This document shows, piece by piece, positions 42,816 through 54,579 of a stretch of DNA of 64,000 nucleotides. A program made the translations under genes and the position numbers. Numbering within the stretch: the first letter of the stretch is position 1; each line of letters begins with the position of its first letter. The notes below the pieces were generated by a model. The model was not told the DNA's origin, searched no databases, and worked only from the letters and a program-made list of their open reading frames with translations. The stretch comes from Chinchilla lanigera (lineage: Eukaryota > Chordata > Mammalia > Rodentia > Chinchillidae). The stretch spans positions 12,688,059-12,752,058 of the forward strand of contig NW_004955433.1 in assembly GCF_000276665.1 (NCBI RefSeq), in the 5' to 3' direction.

Positions 42816-44126
42816 GTGATGCAAACAAATAAAATAGGTCAAGCATTGGAATTGCATTAAAAATGCATGAGCTTCTGTCTTCATCTTTTGATGGAAATAA
42901 AAGAACTAGTCGCATTCCACTGTCTTCTTGCTTCTTCTACAAGACAAATAATGACACAAGCAGAGGTAGCTCCTGACATTTGTCCTCCAGGTGGGTGAGA
43001 TCCACAGACCAAGGAGAGGGTTATTTGTTGGCCTGAGGAGACAGCTCCTACCCAGCTCCAATCCTGGATGCATAGAAATGTGAGCCTGGTTTGCCAGAGT
43101 TTGTTGTATCTCAAGGGAAACTGAAATTTCTGGTGTTTATATAAATCTTCTGATATGTACAAGTTGAAAAATACATTAGAGAAATAATAACCACGCAGGT
43201 CAAACAAAATGTGCCTGTTAGTTGTGGGAGGCCTGTGATCCACCCATCTGAGTCACTCAGACTGGAGGTCTACCATGTTCCACCCTGCTCTGAGTCTGTC
43301 TCTCTGACTAGATGTGAGCACCTGCTCCGTCAGCAGTTGTGTGGCCTTCCCCTTGGAACTTTTTGAGGTGTCTCTTCTATTTCCCTCCCTCTCTCTGCTG
43401 ATTCCCTCCAAGCCTTATGCTGTGCTCACCCAAGTGTTACTCTACTCTGGTACCTCTCTCAACACTTCTCAACCCAGAATCCACAGGTGAGGCTTCTATA
43501 CCAAATCCTTGTGGTCACATCCAGACGCAAAAATCTGATGGGTATTGTCTATCTCTTCCAACAACTTTTGTATGGCCAGGTTGACATTGGAACACCAGCC
43601 AATCCACTTGGTATGGGGCAGAGCTCGAGGGCATCTGATTTTAGAAAGCTGGCTGGAGGAGGAGCTGATTCCACAAAGAAGGCTCATCCACAATGGGATA
43701 GTGGTGGGGAACAACAAACAGTTGTGCATTGAAAAATATCTCTTGTTGTTCCATGTGGCTCTCACATTTCACTACCCATACTGCAAGATGACACTACATT
43801 AGTGGAGAGGACTCTGATCACTCTCATACCTCTACCAAGACAGCCACTGCCCATTGACCAACCCCAGCTGAAATCTCATGCTCCTAGTGGGTAGGCTCAC
43901 ACCAACTTCTGTGAGCCTTAGGGTTAGGTGGGCAGGAGAGCAAAGGACTGGAGGGGCCAGAGGCAGATCTCCAGGTCACCTATGTGAGCTGTGCTTCTGC
44001 TCTGTTTTATAGTAGGAAGTTATGTGTGATACGTGGGATTCTACTAGGAAGAAAGGATTTCAATCTTTGTTTATTAAAAACTATGTAAATAACCTTCTCA
44101 TCTTTTCTAGTGAACTCCCATTCATC
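42816..44126. other. Unique sequence, no gene seen
   Basis: A 120-codon minus frame (42881-43243) and several shorter ones have no recognisable domain. No confident repeat. Confidence 0.35.
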
Positions 44127-44616
44127 TGTTATAGTTTCAGTCTGGAGAGGGACAGGGAAAGAGAGAGGGGGAGGGAGAGGGAGAGGGACAGGGACAGGGA
44201 CAGGGAGAGGGACAGGGAGAGGGAGAGGGAGAAGGAGGTCCCCCAAAAGCCAAATATGAAGGCTTGGTCACCCGCCTGTGGTGCTGCTGGAAATGGTACA
44301 ACATTTAGAGGTGGGGCATAATCTGCCATAACCTTTAGGAGGCGGGAAAGGTGGGGGAGGAAGTTAGGTCATTGGGGGTTGTGACTTTGAAGAGGATAGT
44401 GAGACCCGAGCCTCTTTTTTCTCTCTCTTTGCTTCCCAGCCCTGAGGTGAGCAGTCTTCCTCCACTACGTGCTCTTGCCAGGATGTACTATGCCACTACA
44501 AGTCCAAAGCAGCAGAGCTAAGTGCCCATGGACTAAAGCCTCTGCAACCATGAGCCAAAATAACTTTTTCCTCCTTTTGAACTGACTTGAGATATTTGAT
44601 GCAAAGCTACCTAAAC
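44127..44616 (+). mobile_element. MaLR-like solo LTR with an internal GGGACA-rich tract
   Basis: Starts 'tgttatagtttcagtctgg'. After a tandem tract (44143-44238) it resumes with MaLR blocks 'cctttaggaggcgggaaagg', 'gttaggtcattgggggttgt' and 'caaccatgagccaaaataac'. The end near 44616 is approximate. Confidence 0.7.
44143..44238 (+). repeat. GGGACA/GGGAGA hexanucleotide tract
   Basis: About 95 bp of gggaca and gggaga units, with over a dozen GGG runs spaced by three bases. Arg/Asp/Glu-rich frames here are compositional artefacts. Confidence 0.95.
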
Positions 44617-44824
44617 CTTACCCTTGGGGTTTCTCCAACCCCTCCTACAAAGAGATCCTTACTTTGCACTCTTCTAAAATAGTTGTACTTGTCTTTTACG
44701 GAGGTCATCACAGCTTGTGGTGATTCATTTATTTTTAGAGATAAATGGTTAAGGTCTGTCATCCTCATCAGATCAAGCTCCACCAGTTTGTTACTGAAAA
44801 TCATTGTTAAGCCCTTCTTACCTC

Positions 44825-44955
44825 CCTGCCTTGCTTCCTCATCTGTAAGAACAGCCTGATAAAAACTCCTGTTTGCAAAGGTACAATGAGCTAATCACTG
44901 TAGGATTATGACACAGGCCTAGGGCACTCCGTAGGAAGTTCATTGTCATTACCAT
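44825..44955 (+). repeat. MIR SINE fragment
   Basis: Forward MIR: 'cttgcttcctcatctgtaag' and 'ggtacaatgagctaatcact', with a tail near 'cctagggcactccgtagg'. Confidence 0.6.
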
Positions 44956-45035
44956 CACTGGCAGCTCCACCGCTACCGATCACCATCATCATCACCACCA
45001 TCTTCATCTTCACCTTCATCTTCATCAACGTTTTT
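44956..45035 (+). repeat. CAT/CTT-rich low-complexity run
   Basis: Imperfect cat, cac and ctt triplets, for example at 44986-45030. Confidence 0.8.
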
Positions 45036-46429
45036 TTCCTTGAGCCAGGGTCAGGTCTCTGTTGCTCACTGTCATATCTTTAGTGCTTAGCATACAATAA
45101 GACTGAAAGAATACTTGTGAACTGAAGGAATAAGAATGAATGTATGCTTTCCTGCACACATGATTATCCTCCTTTAAAGGGGTCATTCTCTTTCAGTTAT
45201 TAAGTTTGATCCTTCATATTTTTCAAATGGATGAAACAAAACTTTTCCCCAGGTGAAAACATTTAAATGTAACCATGAAAGAATCCTGACATGTCGTGTG
45301 TTCTGGGATATTTTGCTACGATCCTTTGTGGGGAAACTTTTGAGTCTGTGAGGAAGTGTAATTTTCTTTGCAGAATGTCTAGGTTTCTTTTTGCAGTAAT
45401 TTTTCATATGCTTGTCACTTTCTCAGACTAATTGGTGGGCTCCTTTCCCTTGCTGTCTGCACAGCCTTCCGCTCATCAGGCCTGTTCCTTCTCGACACAG
45501 CCCACTCCCCTCTGAGTGCTGGAGAAAGCACCCAGGAAGGAGGCTGGAGATGAGAATAGTGAAGCTTTAGGAGAGTCTCGCCTTTCTCTGGGCCTTTATT
45601 TTTCCACCTGGAATATTAAAAATGTTTTGACTAGATATTTGTTCATAGAGTTCCAAGTTCAAAGGGAAGCCACTGGCTTTGAGTGGGGCAATTTGCAGTT
45701 CTGGAAAGGTCTCCTGCTTTTGTTCTCCTCCACTCTTTACCATTCCATTATCATCAGGGTTCAGAGCCCCACGGTACCTCAAATCCTCTGTGTAGGAACT
45801 GGTAAGAGAGCTCTGCTTCTAGAGTGAATGCAAGACTGAAGCCATAACTCTATATACAGTTTTAATCACGGATCCCAGGTAAAGCACTGTAGGGTGAAAC
45901 TGAGGTCTGTAAGCCAATTCTTCTGCACTGATTGGTTGATGGTCAACTCTTTGGGACTCAGAGGAAAACCAGCCTTCAGTGAACAGGACCCAGGCTCCAA
46001 CTTTTCAAGACAAACCCCAAGGGGTTGTCAAGAAATGTATTTATTGCTTTGTCCTCTTGAAGGAAGTTGAGATAACCAATCGGAAGTGTAGGAAGCTCAC
46101 AAAGGATGACTGAATTCTCCATGAGAAATGAGAGACCCCAGGTGTTCCATCTCAGCCTTCAAATTCAGGCCATGTTTTGTACAAAGGAGGGACAATATTA
46201 GGTGTGACACCATATTGCCCTCCTACCTAGTCTTCAGGGACTTTCTTTCAAGTTTTTTTTTTTCTTTTTAGAAATGGACTAGAAAAAAATTATAAGGGTT
46301 ATGTTAAACAGGATTTAGTTATCCTGAAAAATGTTCAGATATGAGAGCCAGAGAAGCCTAGATGGGAATATAGCTCCATCAGTTCTTAAGTTACCTGCAT
46401 CAAGAATCCTCCAGACCAGGGGGATTAGA
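45036..46429. other. Unique sequence, no gene seen
   Basis: A 103-codon plus frame (45516-45827) has no domain. No confident repeat. Confidence 0.4.
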
Positions 46430-46540
46430 TGAGTAAGAAGCTAATCTCTTCCTTGTAGAGTCATTGTCAGGGTTAAAAATAAATCCTGCATGCAAAAATG
46501 CCCAGCACATGGTACAAAGTTAGGATACTTAAAAACTAAT
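46430..46540 (+). repeat. MIR SINE fragment (weak)
   Basis: Worn forward MIR tail: 'gtcagggttaaaaataaatc' and 'aaatgcccagcacatggtac'. Confidence 0.45.
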
Positions 46541-46692
46541 ATGTATATCTAATAAAATATACTAATATACTAATGAAATATATATATGTATAAATTCAGA
46601 AAAATATTTTAGAAAAAGAGAATGTCCTCCACTGCTGGTATCGCAAGAGAAGTAGACAGATCACAGGGAAGAACAATGTCTACATAGGGAAG

Positions 46693-47112
46693 TGGGTTGA
46701 ACAGTGGCCCTAGAAAAGAAGTGTTCTAATCCCCAGATCTAGTGAAAGTTACCTTATTTGGAAAGAGGGTCTTTGGGGACTGTAATCAAAGTAGGATGTG
46801 GAGATTACGAGGTTCACCTGGATTATCTGGATAGATCCTAGTCCAAGACAAGAGAAAGGCAGAGAATGACTTGAGATTTGAGACAGAAGAGAAAGCAAGG
46901 GCACCAGGGAGGCCATGCCGCCACAAGTCAATGGCTATGGCCAGTCACCAAACAAAGGACAAGGACAAGGAAAGTTTCTCCCCAAGAGAAAGTGGCTCTA
47001 CTGACACTTAGTTTTGGACTTCTAGCATCCAGAACTGTGAGGGGTAAATTTCTGTTGTTTGAAGCTCAGCTCATGATAATCTGCTCCAGAAGCCACACAA
47101 GAAATTAATACA
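46693..47112 (+). mobile_element. MLT1-like MaLR LTR
   Basis: Has 'aagttaccttatttggaaag', 'gggtctttggggactgtaat', 'cagaactgtgaggggtaaat', 'ttctgttgtttgaagctcag' and ends 'gaaattaataca'. An older MaLR class than the MST-like LTRs here. Confidence 0.7.
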
Positions 47113-48114
47113 GTACACATGGGCAGACATTCACCTTCCTCCATCAGAAAACAGCAGAATCAGTAGCCTGAGCTGGCCATTCCTTAAGGAAGTCCTTCCT
47201 CGGAGGCTCCTTCCAGCAGAGGAACTTGAAAGTCTGGTCCTCTGGGTATGGTCTGGCTTTGACCCCTGCCACCCCACCAACATCCATGTGCTGCTTCCTG
47301 CACTCTTTCTTTTAGGATATTTTCTCTCCTTCACTGTAAGCTGTTGTAGATCGAAGCCTCTTGTAGTCCACTAGCAAGAAGTATGGAGCTCAAGTGTGGC
47401 CAAGTGAACTCTCCCAGGACACTGAGTCTTGAACAGAAACATATCAAAAGCGCTGCCACATGATACTGTTTGGTTACAGCCCTGGCTCCCCTTTCTCTGA
47501 ACCATTTCTCCAGCCTTCCTGTAAACCCAGTGAGGTCTTCCCTGCAGCTTTCCAGTCCATTTCTGTGTTTCCTAGGCTGTCACTGTTAGTTGCAACCAGA
47601 CAGTGCAGCTTCCAAGGAGGAGCTGACATCTACCAAAAGAGACTTAGGGGATGAGGAGAATGAGTTACCTCCTGGTTGGATTGTCCCTGGTGTGTGGGAA
47701 ATTCAAGGAGACACAGGTTGCCTTGGTGCTGTGTGTTGGTCACTAGTTCTTTATAAATTAAGTGTTGCTGTCTGCACTCCCTGCTTACCTGAGGCTGCAG
47801 CCATATCTATGAAAATTTGACTCTGCAGTGCCTGGTGCACAGTAAGCAGCAGTTGGCATGCTGGACACAGCACAGAATCCATTGTCCTCAAGGAGGCCCT
47901 GTCAGGCCAAAGCTGGCCACAGACAAGGATATGAGAACATCTATGGAGGGCTAGCAAAGACACTTCAGGTCTTGGAGGGGAATGGGAGATCAGACAAATA
48001 GAACTTTACTCAACCTGTTAGAACAGAAGGAATTTTAGACTTGATTTATGTCAGGGATCACAGATAGCTGGCCGCTAGGATTCTTCAGACATCATTAATC
48101 AATTGCAGTGCTTC
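47113..48114. other. Unique sequence, no gene seen
   Basis: No gene. A possible MIR tail resembling 'gtgcctggtgcacagtaagc' lies near 47828-47850. Confidence 0.4.
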
Positions 48115-49035
48115 TTGTACATTAAGATTCAGCAGAGAAACAGAATTATATATGCATGTATCTCAATCTATAGCTACATCTATCCATCTATCTGAAGAGA
48201 GAGAGCAGAGAGAGAGATTGACTATGGAAATTGGCTTATGCAATATGAAACCACTTGAAAGGTGAAGAACCAGGAAAGCCAGTGGTATAATGCAGAGGAA
48301 GTCTAATGGCCCACAGGAGAACAATAGTGTAAGCCCTGGTCTGAGTCCAAAGGCCTGGGAACCAGAGTGCCAATGTCCAAAGCAGGAGAAGATGAATGTC
48401 CCAGCTCAGAGAGACAGAGGCTTTGCCCCTTCTCCGCCTTTTGTTTCATTCATGTCCTCGGTGGATGGAATGGTGTCCACCACAGTGGTGAGGGTAGATT
48501 TTCTTTACTCAGTCTACTTATTCCAATGCCAACCTTTCCCAGCAACACCCTCACAGACATGCCTGGAAATAATGCTTTACCAGAGGTATGGTTTGGATAT
48601 TGCCTGTGTCCACAAACATTCATGTGTTGGGATCTGTTCCCCAGGGTCCTGGCATGGAAGGTGGTATGCAACCTTTAAGGGGCAGGGCCTAGGGGGAGGT
48701 CCTTAGGTCTGCTGGAGGGGTGCCCAATGGAAACCTTGTCAATTTTGACAAGAGCATTGTTATAGGAGACTGAGTCAAGCCCCATGCAGCTCTGATTTCT
48801 GAATTTAATACCTAATCTTTCCTCTTGCCACTTTATGTCATTTACCATGATTAAAGGCCAAACCAATGGTGCTGCCCAATCTTGGACTTGGAATCTCCAG
48901 AACTACGAGCTAAATAAACTTCTTATCTTTATAAAATTAGCCTGCCTTAAGTATTCTATGGTAAGCGCACAAAGCAGACTAACAAAAACCAGCTGTCTGG
49001 CCCAGTCAAGTTGACAAAATTCACCACCACATCCT
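48115..49035. repeat. Old interspersed repeat split by an LTR
   Basis: The left part (48115-48593) has 'agcagagaaacagaattata', an AT/GA-rich run, 'ttttctttactcagtctact' and 'acaccctcacagacatgcct'. The right part (48985-49035) resumes with 'ctggcccagtcaagttgaca'. The two halves fit one old mammalian repeat whose name I cannot assign. A 138-codon plus frame across it is not a gene. Confidence 0.5.
48594..48984 (+). mobile_element. MaLR-like solo LTR
   Basis: Starts 'ggtatggtttggatattgcc' and has 'aaacattcatgtgttgggat', 'aggggcagggcctaggggga', 'cagaactacgagctaaataa' and the end 'aaagcagactaaca'. About 390 bp. Confidence 0.75.
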
Positions 49036-49149
49036 CCTCTGAGCCCAGACATGGCTTTAGAATCCTTTCACAAGCAGGGCTCCAGGTCAAGCCTACCAGT
49101 TGAGCCATGAGTAAATTAGGAAAAAAAAAAACCTATTTGTCTTCTGTGA

Positions 49150-49275
49150 TCATTCCCAGGCTCCTCATTTGACAAGTGGGGAGCGTAGGAAGAGAAAGGA
49201 CATATTTCAAAGTCGGTCAACTCAATAAGTGGTAGGTACAAGACTTAAGTCTCTAGGCCTCTTCCCACTGCCCCG
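49150..49275 (-). repeat. MIR SINE fragment
   Basis: Reverse MIR: 'ctcctcatttgacaagtggg' and 'tcaactcaataagtggtagg'. Confidence 0.55.
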
Positions 49276-50005
49276 TGAGGGCCCTGGCTAGCTGCTTCTG
49301 TGTGAAGCCTTCTTTGTCCTTACACTTCTGCACTCTCCATCCAACCAAGCCCTAAAGATTGTAGTGTTTATTTTAGCGAACACATAAATCTGGTCTCTAA
49401 AGGATGAACATTAATAAAATATGCGCTCTAACTCTATGTAACAAGGAAAATATAGAATACATTTTCTATTCCCATTGATCCTCAGGCCACTGGCAATCCA
49501 CCAACAATTGATTTAGCCATTTGATTAGTTTGGGGGGAAAACATTATATTTTAATGGGGTATATATAATTCTAAGTTACTGCTTTGAAGTTGAACCAAAT
49601 ATTAAAATTACCTCTTTTTATGGATGCTGCACAGCTATGAAGCTTTATAATTGCAGCCTGGGCCTTTGTAAGTGATTTGAACAGGGAAGGCAATTTCTGC
49701 AAAGCTTTAAGCATAGACCTGGTAGTGACCAGGCCAGCCAGCCCCTTTGACACCTTGTGTGGGACCCACGCTTCACGGCCACAAAGCTCAACAGAAACAC
49801 ATCTGGGCTGCTTCCCTTCAAAACAGCCCCCAAATCCGTCATGTACCTCCGTCCCTTCTGCTCACCCCCAAGTCTAAGCCCATCGGTACTTAACAGGATT
49901 TCTGTGGTAGCGTTTTTGTCTTTACACAGGTGTCCTTCCTGATCTCCCTTTACCCACTCATCTCCCAGCAACCAGAGATTCCTGTAACAATGAAAATCAC
50001 ATTAG
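49276..50005. other. Unique sequence with a possible conserved element
   Basis: No gene. 49480-49660 is repeat-free, AT-rich and contains several ATTA-type homeodomain sites. Confidence 0.35.
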
Positions 50006-50201
50006 GGCAGGGTGTGGTGGCTCATGCCTGTAATCCCAGCACTCTGGGAAGCTGAGCATGGGGACCACAAGTTTGAGTCCTCCTTGGGCAGCATGGTAAG
50101 ACCCTGTCTCAGAATTCAAAAAGGGCTGGGGATATAGCTCAGTACAAAGGCCCTGGTTTCAATCCCAGTACCAGAAAAGAAAAAGAAAAAAACAAGAGCA
50201 A
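50006..50201 (+). mobile_element. B1-dID composite SINE
   Basis: The B1 half has 'ggctcatgcctgtaatccc'. The dID half has 'gctggggatatagctcagta' and 'tttcaatcccagtaccag', then an A-rich tail. Flanking repeats gaaaatcacattag (49992-50005) and gaaaaccacatcag (50202-50215) match at 12 of 14 positions. This composite is a marker of certain non-murid rodent lineages. Confidence 0.9.
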
Positions 50202-50215
50202 GAAAACCACATCAG

Positions 50216-51189
50216 GTCATACTGTGCCCAAGCCATTGCTTAAAACCCCTTGTTGGCCTCCTATGACTAGAAATGGGGGTGGGAGTGGGGTGGTGGAGGA
50301 GGGAGTCAGCACATTAAGGCCTGGGGCCCAATCTGGTCCACACCTTTTATTTGTAAACAGAGTTTCTTGGAGCCTGGTCTTATCCATTTGCATGTTGTCT
50401 GTGGCTCCTTTTGCGTGGCAACAGCAGAGCTGAATATCGGAATCAGGCCATGGGGCCTTTACACCTGGGAGGTGGAAATCACTTACTGCTCGGCCTCTTA
50501 CAGATTTGCTACCCTCTGGCTGTAAAATCCCCAGGCCTCTGGGGCTGCCCTGCCCTTGGCCTCCTTTGGCACCAGCTCTCTGCTCACTTTGCTCCTGCTG
50601 CGTAATTAGCCTTCCTGTCCCTCCAACACCTTAAGCTCTGGCTGCCACTGGGCCTTTGACCTTGCTGCTCCCTTTCCCTAAAAGGCTTAATAACCAGATA
50701 CCGCAGACGCCTTTCCTTTATTCATGTCATAATGGAAACACCGCGGTCTGAGTGGCTTTTCTGGCCCATCTAATGATGCCTGAGGAGGCCAGTCCTTAGC
50801 ATGGTGCTCTGTGATTTTCATCACAGTCAGTGAGCTGAACGTGGGATTCATCTTCTGAGTTGGGAGATCCTTGTGTCTGAGAGCAGCTGCTGCTGGTGCC
50901 TGTAGAAAGAAGGAGACATCACAGAAGTCGGGTGGTGGCTCTGTCCCCTGCACTGCTATTTGTTCCCCGTCTTTCTCCTCCATGGCTGAACCCGGATGTG
51001 CAATGGCCCTGCACACTTGGTATACAGACACCATCTGGATCCTTTGTGCGGTTCCTCAGGAGAGTTCTGTCCCCATCCCACACTGCTGCCCAGTAACTGA
51101 TGCTGGCAGTTTCGTCACTCCTGATGGCTGGCTTTTCACGTAGATTGTGCCTTCCTGAATCTATGACTCAAGCCTTGGGCCCCATGGCT
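50216..51189. other. Unique sequence, no gene seen
   Basis: A 115-codon minus frame (50687-51034) has no domain. 50690-50790 has several CpG sites in a repeat-free block. Confidence 0.35.
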
Positions 51190-51290
51190 TATGGGAGCCC
51201 ATTTTACAGATGAAGCAACCAAGGTTCAGCAGGATGACAGTGGTTCCAGAAGGAGCTTGAGCTCAGGACCTCAGACAATGTTTCCAGCTC
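51190..51290 (-). repeat. MIR SINE fragment
   Basis: Reverse MIR: 'gagcccattttacagatgaa', 'gcaaccaaggttcagcagg', 'gagctcaggacctcag'. Confidence 0.6.
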
Positions 51291-53394
51291 CTCTTGTTGG
51301 TCTAACGCCTGTCTGTGAGCTTTCAGCTTCCATCGTGGCAGTCCACATGCCCTGACTGGTACCAGAGATGTTCCAGAGAAAGGACAAGGAGCCTTTGGAG
51401 CAAGGCAGGCTCCAGGCAGTGAGCAGTTCACTCCTTACCGTGGCAAATGCAGGTGGTGGCAAAACACAGCAAGGGGAACGCAGACGACAGTCCCATCTCC
51501 TCCCTGCTTCAGTCTGGGAGAGGACAGCCCTCTGATATGACAGCTCTTTGAGGCCCAGAAGCTCTGCCTACAGGTCCGGTCTGCGGGAGTGGGCAGCACA
51601 GGGAAGAAGCTGAGGCACAGAGATGTGCACAAAAGCCCGCAGGAGGAGTGCATTGCCCTCTCGGCCCGTTCTCCCTCCATAACACTGTGTGCTGACCCTG
51701 CAACTAACCCACAGCTCCAGCTCTGGGTCCAGGATCTGGGATTCAGTCCCTTCTTTGGGCCCAAGGGGTGTACCAGCCTTGGACGTCCTGGTCTGTGGTA
51801 GCGGGACCACCTCAAGGGCAGAAGGACCTTGAGAGTTACTTTCTCACCTCGTGAGGTCTCCCCCAAGGGCTGAGGCGAGGAGGAGGCCACAGCAGGCCCC
51901 GGTGCGGTGCACTCTGCAGGATGCAGCACCTCCTCTGCCCCCTCCGAAGTCCCCGCATCCGCCCCCTTGAGTCCTGCCCTGCCCCGCACCCTGAAATCTG
52001 GCCCTAACAGGCCGGCTTTCATCCTCATTCAGAGACATATTGTATCGGCGGAGCGACATCAAAGGAGCCATGTCGTTACATATTCTATGTCTGAGAGGAG
52101 AGCAGCAGCCCCTTGCTTTATTAACGTGGCAAATGTTGACTCTTGTAATGAAAAATGCACAAAGGCCAGGCAATTTTTGATGAATAGGTAATAGGAGGCC
52201 CCGAGTGGGGAGAATTAATTTCTCTCCCGTGCCTCAGTCACACGTAGGTGGAGTCCCTGTGTGGCACCACCCCTGCACAGACAGGCTCACGTGGGCCCAG
52301 AGGCTCGGACTCCCAGACGTGGGCCCAGTCACAGGAGCCTGGCTCTGACTGTGAAGAAGTTTCCGGAAGCTTCTCTTGATCCCTCTGGATTCCAGAGCAG
52401 TGATACTTATCACCCATTGTAACCATCAAGTTAGGAACTCAGGAATGGGTTATCTGAGTACACGCAGCTGTCTGCGTCCACCATCTCACAGGAGCCCTGT
52501 GGACTGGGTGCGACTACCCTCCTTCAGCCTCACCGAAAACTGACTTCTGAATCACTGTAACACACTGCTCCAGGATGAGCCATCAGAACTTAGACCTGGA
52601 AGCCAGTCCTGGAAGCCAGGCCTCAGAAGAGCAGCTGATGAAGTGTTCACGTTTGCAAGCTTGCGATAATTTTTCCATCACATATTTGGTGATGAGGCAA
52701 AGTCACCATGAGATCTTTCTTCCTACATTCTAGGTCTAATCAGTACTGAGCACTGTGCATTCTGAGGTGCTGGCACAGAAAGACTAGTCGTGCCCAACTG
52801 GCTGAACCTACTCCCAATGTCTGCTGTCTGTCTGGCGGTATTATCTAGCAACTCAGTAGTGTCAGGTTTCCAGGCCAGTTCCTATTGGATTCCTTCAGTC
52901 TTTTGCTTGTGATTGCAATATTCTGAAGCAGTCGGGATCCTTTTCTGCAAACTCCATCTCCCCAGTGGAATGATGCCCGCAATCAGAAATGAAAGTGACC
53001 TTTGGAGAAGAAAGTTATGTTCTCTGCTCACCAGACAGTCATTTTTGTTACAGAAAGCCGAGGAGCAATTTCTAGGGTCTGGGTTGATAACCAACACTAA
53101 AACGCACACCTCCAGGCTCTGAGACACCAACTGGATGTCCCACAATTCCATTCCACACTGATACCATCTGCTTGAGGCAGCACCGGGTTTGCAAGTTGAA
53201 GGGTTCTGTCCTTAACTCTGCTCCTGCTTCGCATGCCAAATGCAAGCCCAGGTCTCTACCTGTACTTCGGCCTGGCCAGCTGTACATTGGGGATTTCTCT
53301 GATCTCCTCTTCTGGAAGCCCTGCCCTAAACTGCTACAGGAATACAGGCTTAGGTGGGATCGAAAAGATCTCCTTATGAATAATAAAGACTTAT
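51291..53394. other. GC-rich unique sequence with a possible conserved element
   Basis: A 197-codon minus frame (51435-52028) lies in GC-rich DNA with open frames on both strands. No domain or splice structure is seen. 51990-52225 is repeat-free with retained CpG sites and an aattaatt site (52213-52220). Confidence 0.35.
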
Positions 53395-53594
53395 CCAGGT
53401 TCAATGGCACAGGCTTGCAATCCCAGCACCCAAGAAGCCTGAAGCAGGAGGACTGCAAGTTTGAGCCTAGGCTGGACAACTTAATGACTTAGTGAGACCC
53501 TGTCTCAAAATTTAAAATAGTAAAAAAGACTGGGATATAACTCAGTGTGAAAGCCCTAGGTTCAATTCTCAGTACTGAATAAAAAAAAAAAAAG
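53395..53594 (+). mobile_element. B1-dID composite SINE
   Basis: The B1 half has 'ggcttgcaatcccagcaccc' and 'cctgtctcaaaatttaaaat'. The dID half has 'actgggatataactcagtgt' and 'ggttcaattctcagtactg', then poly-A to 53594. Target duplication not resolved. Confidence 0.88.
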
Positions 53595-53673
53595 GATTCT
53601 CCTATTATTCAGGAAACACCAAATTTTTAGGAGCTCTGTGCCAGGCACTGGGAGAAAAAATAAATGTACTTCT

Positions 53674-54579
53674 GGGTGTTGACTTTGTATCCAGCTACAC
53701 TGCAGAATGTGTTGATTAATTCAAGGAGTCTTCTTGTGGAGTTTTTGGGGTCTTCCATGTAAAGTATCATGTCATCTGCAAATAGTGATAGTTTTACTTC
53801 TTCTTTTCCTATCCTTATTTCTTTTATTTCTCTCTCTTGTCTTATTGCTCTGGCTAGTGGTTCCAGAACTATACTGAATAAGAGTGGTGACAGCACACAT
53901 CCTTGTCTTGTTCCCAATTTTAAAGTGTAACCTTTCAGTTTTTGTCCATTGAGAATGATGTTGGCTGTTGGATTGTCATAGATGACTTTGATCAGGTTAA
54001 GGTAAAGACCATCTATTCCTACTTTCTATAGAGCTTTTATCATAAATGCATGTTGGACCTTGTCAAAAGCTTTTTCTGCATCTATTGAGATGATCATGTG
54101 GTTTTTGTCTTTGGCTCCATTGATATGGCGTATAACATTTATAGATTGGCGAATATTGAATGAACCTTGCATTCCTGGAATTAATCCACCTTGGTCATGA
54201 TGTATGATTTTCTTGATAATTTGGGGCATTCTATTTGCTAGTATCTTATTGAGTATCTTTGCATCTATATTCATTAGGGAGATGGGTCTGTAGTTCTCTT
54301 TCTTGGTTGGGTCTTTCTCTGGTTTTGGTATCAGTATGATGCGTGCCTCCAGAAATGAGGGAGAACTGCTTCCTTTTCAATTTCATTGAAGAGTTTGAGG
54401 AGGGTTGGTATTAAATCTTCTCTGAATTTCTTGTAAAATTCTGCTGTGAATCCATCAGGGCCTGGGCTTTTCTTTGTTGGTAGGTTTTTAATTACACTTT
54501 CAATCTCATTAATTGATATTGGGTTGTTCAGGAATTTGATATCTTCTTGACTCAACCTTGGTAATTCATACATATCTAG
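53674..54579 (-). pseudogene. L1 ORF2 reverse transcriptase segment, inverted
   Basis: Minus-strand frames give '[19 protein letters not shown]' (about 54420-54485), '[20 protein letters not shown]' (about 54180-54240), '[14 protein letters not shown]' (about 53880) and an intact catalytic box FADDM (53768-53782). These are RT fingers and palm in correct order. Frameshifts divide the segment and it has no start or end of its own, so it is not a functional gene. Confidence 0.9.

Noticed and set aside
44007..44329. Arg/Asp/Glu-rich and Leu/Pro/Ser-rich frames
   Set aside because: They are translations of the GGGACA/GGGAGA tract.
33600..45035. CRISPR-like or satellite arrays among short tandem repeats
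   Set aside because: The repeats are simple 2-6 bp microsatellites without spacer structure.
51435..52028. 197-codon minus-strand open frame in GC-rich DNA
   Set aside because: GC-rich DNA lacks stops by composition. The opposite strand is also open. No protein family recognised.
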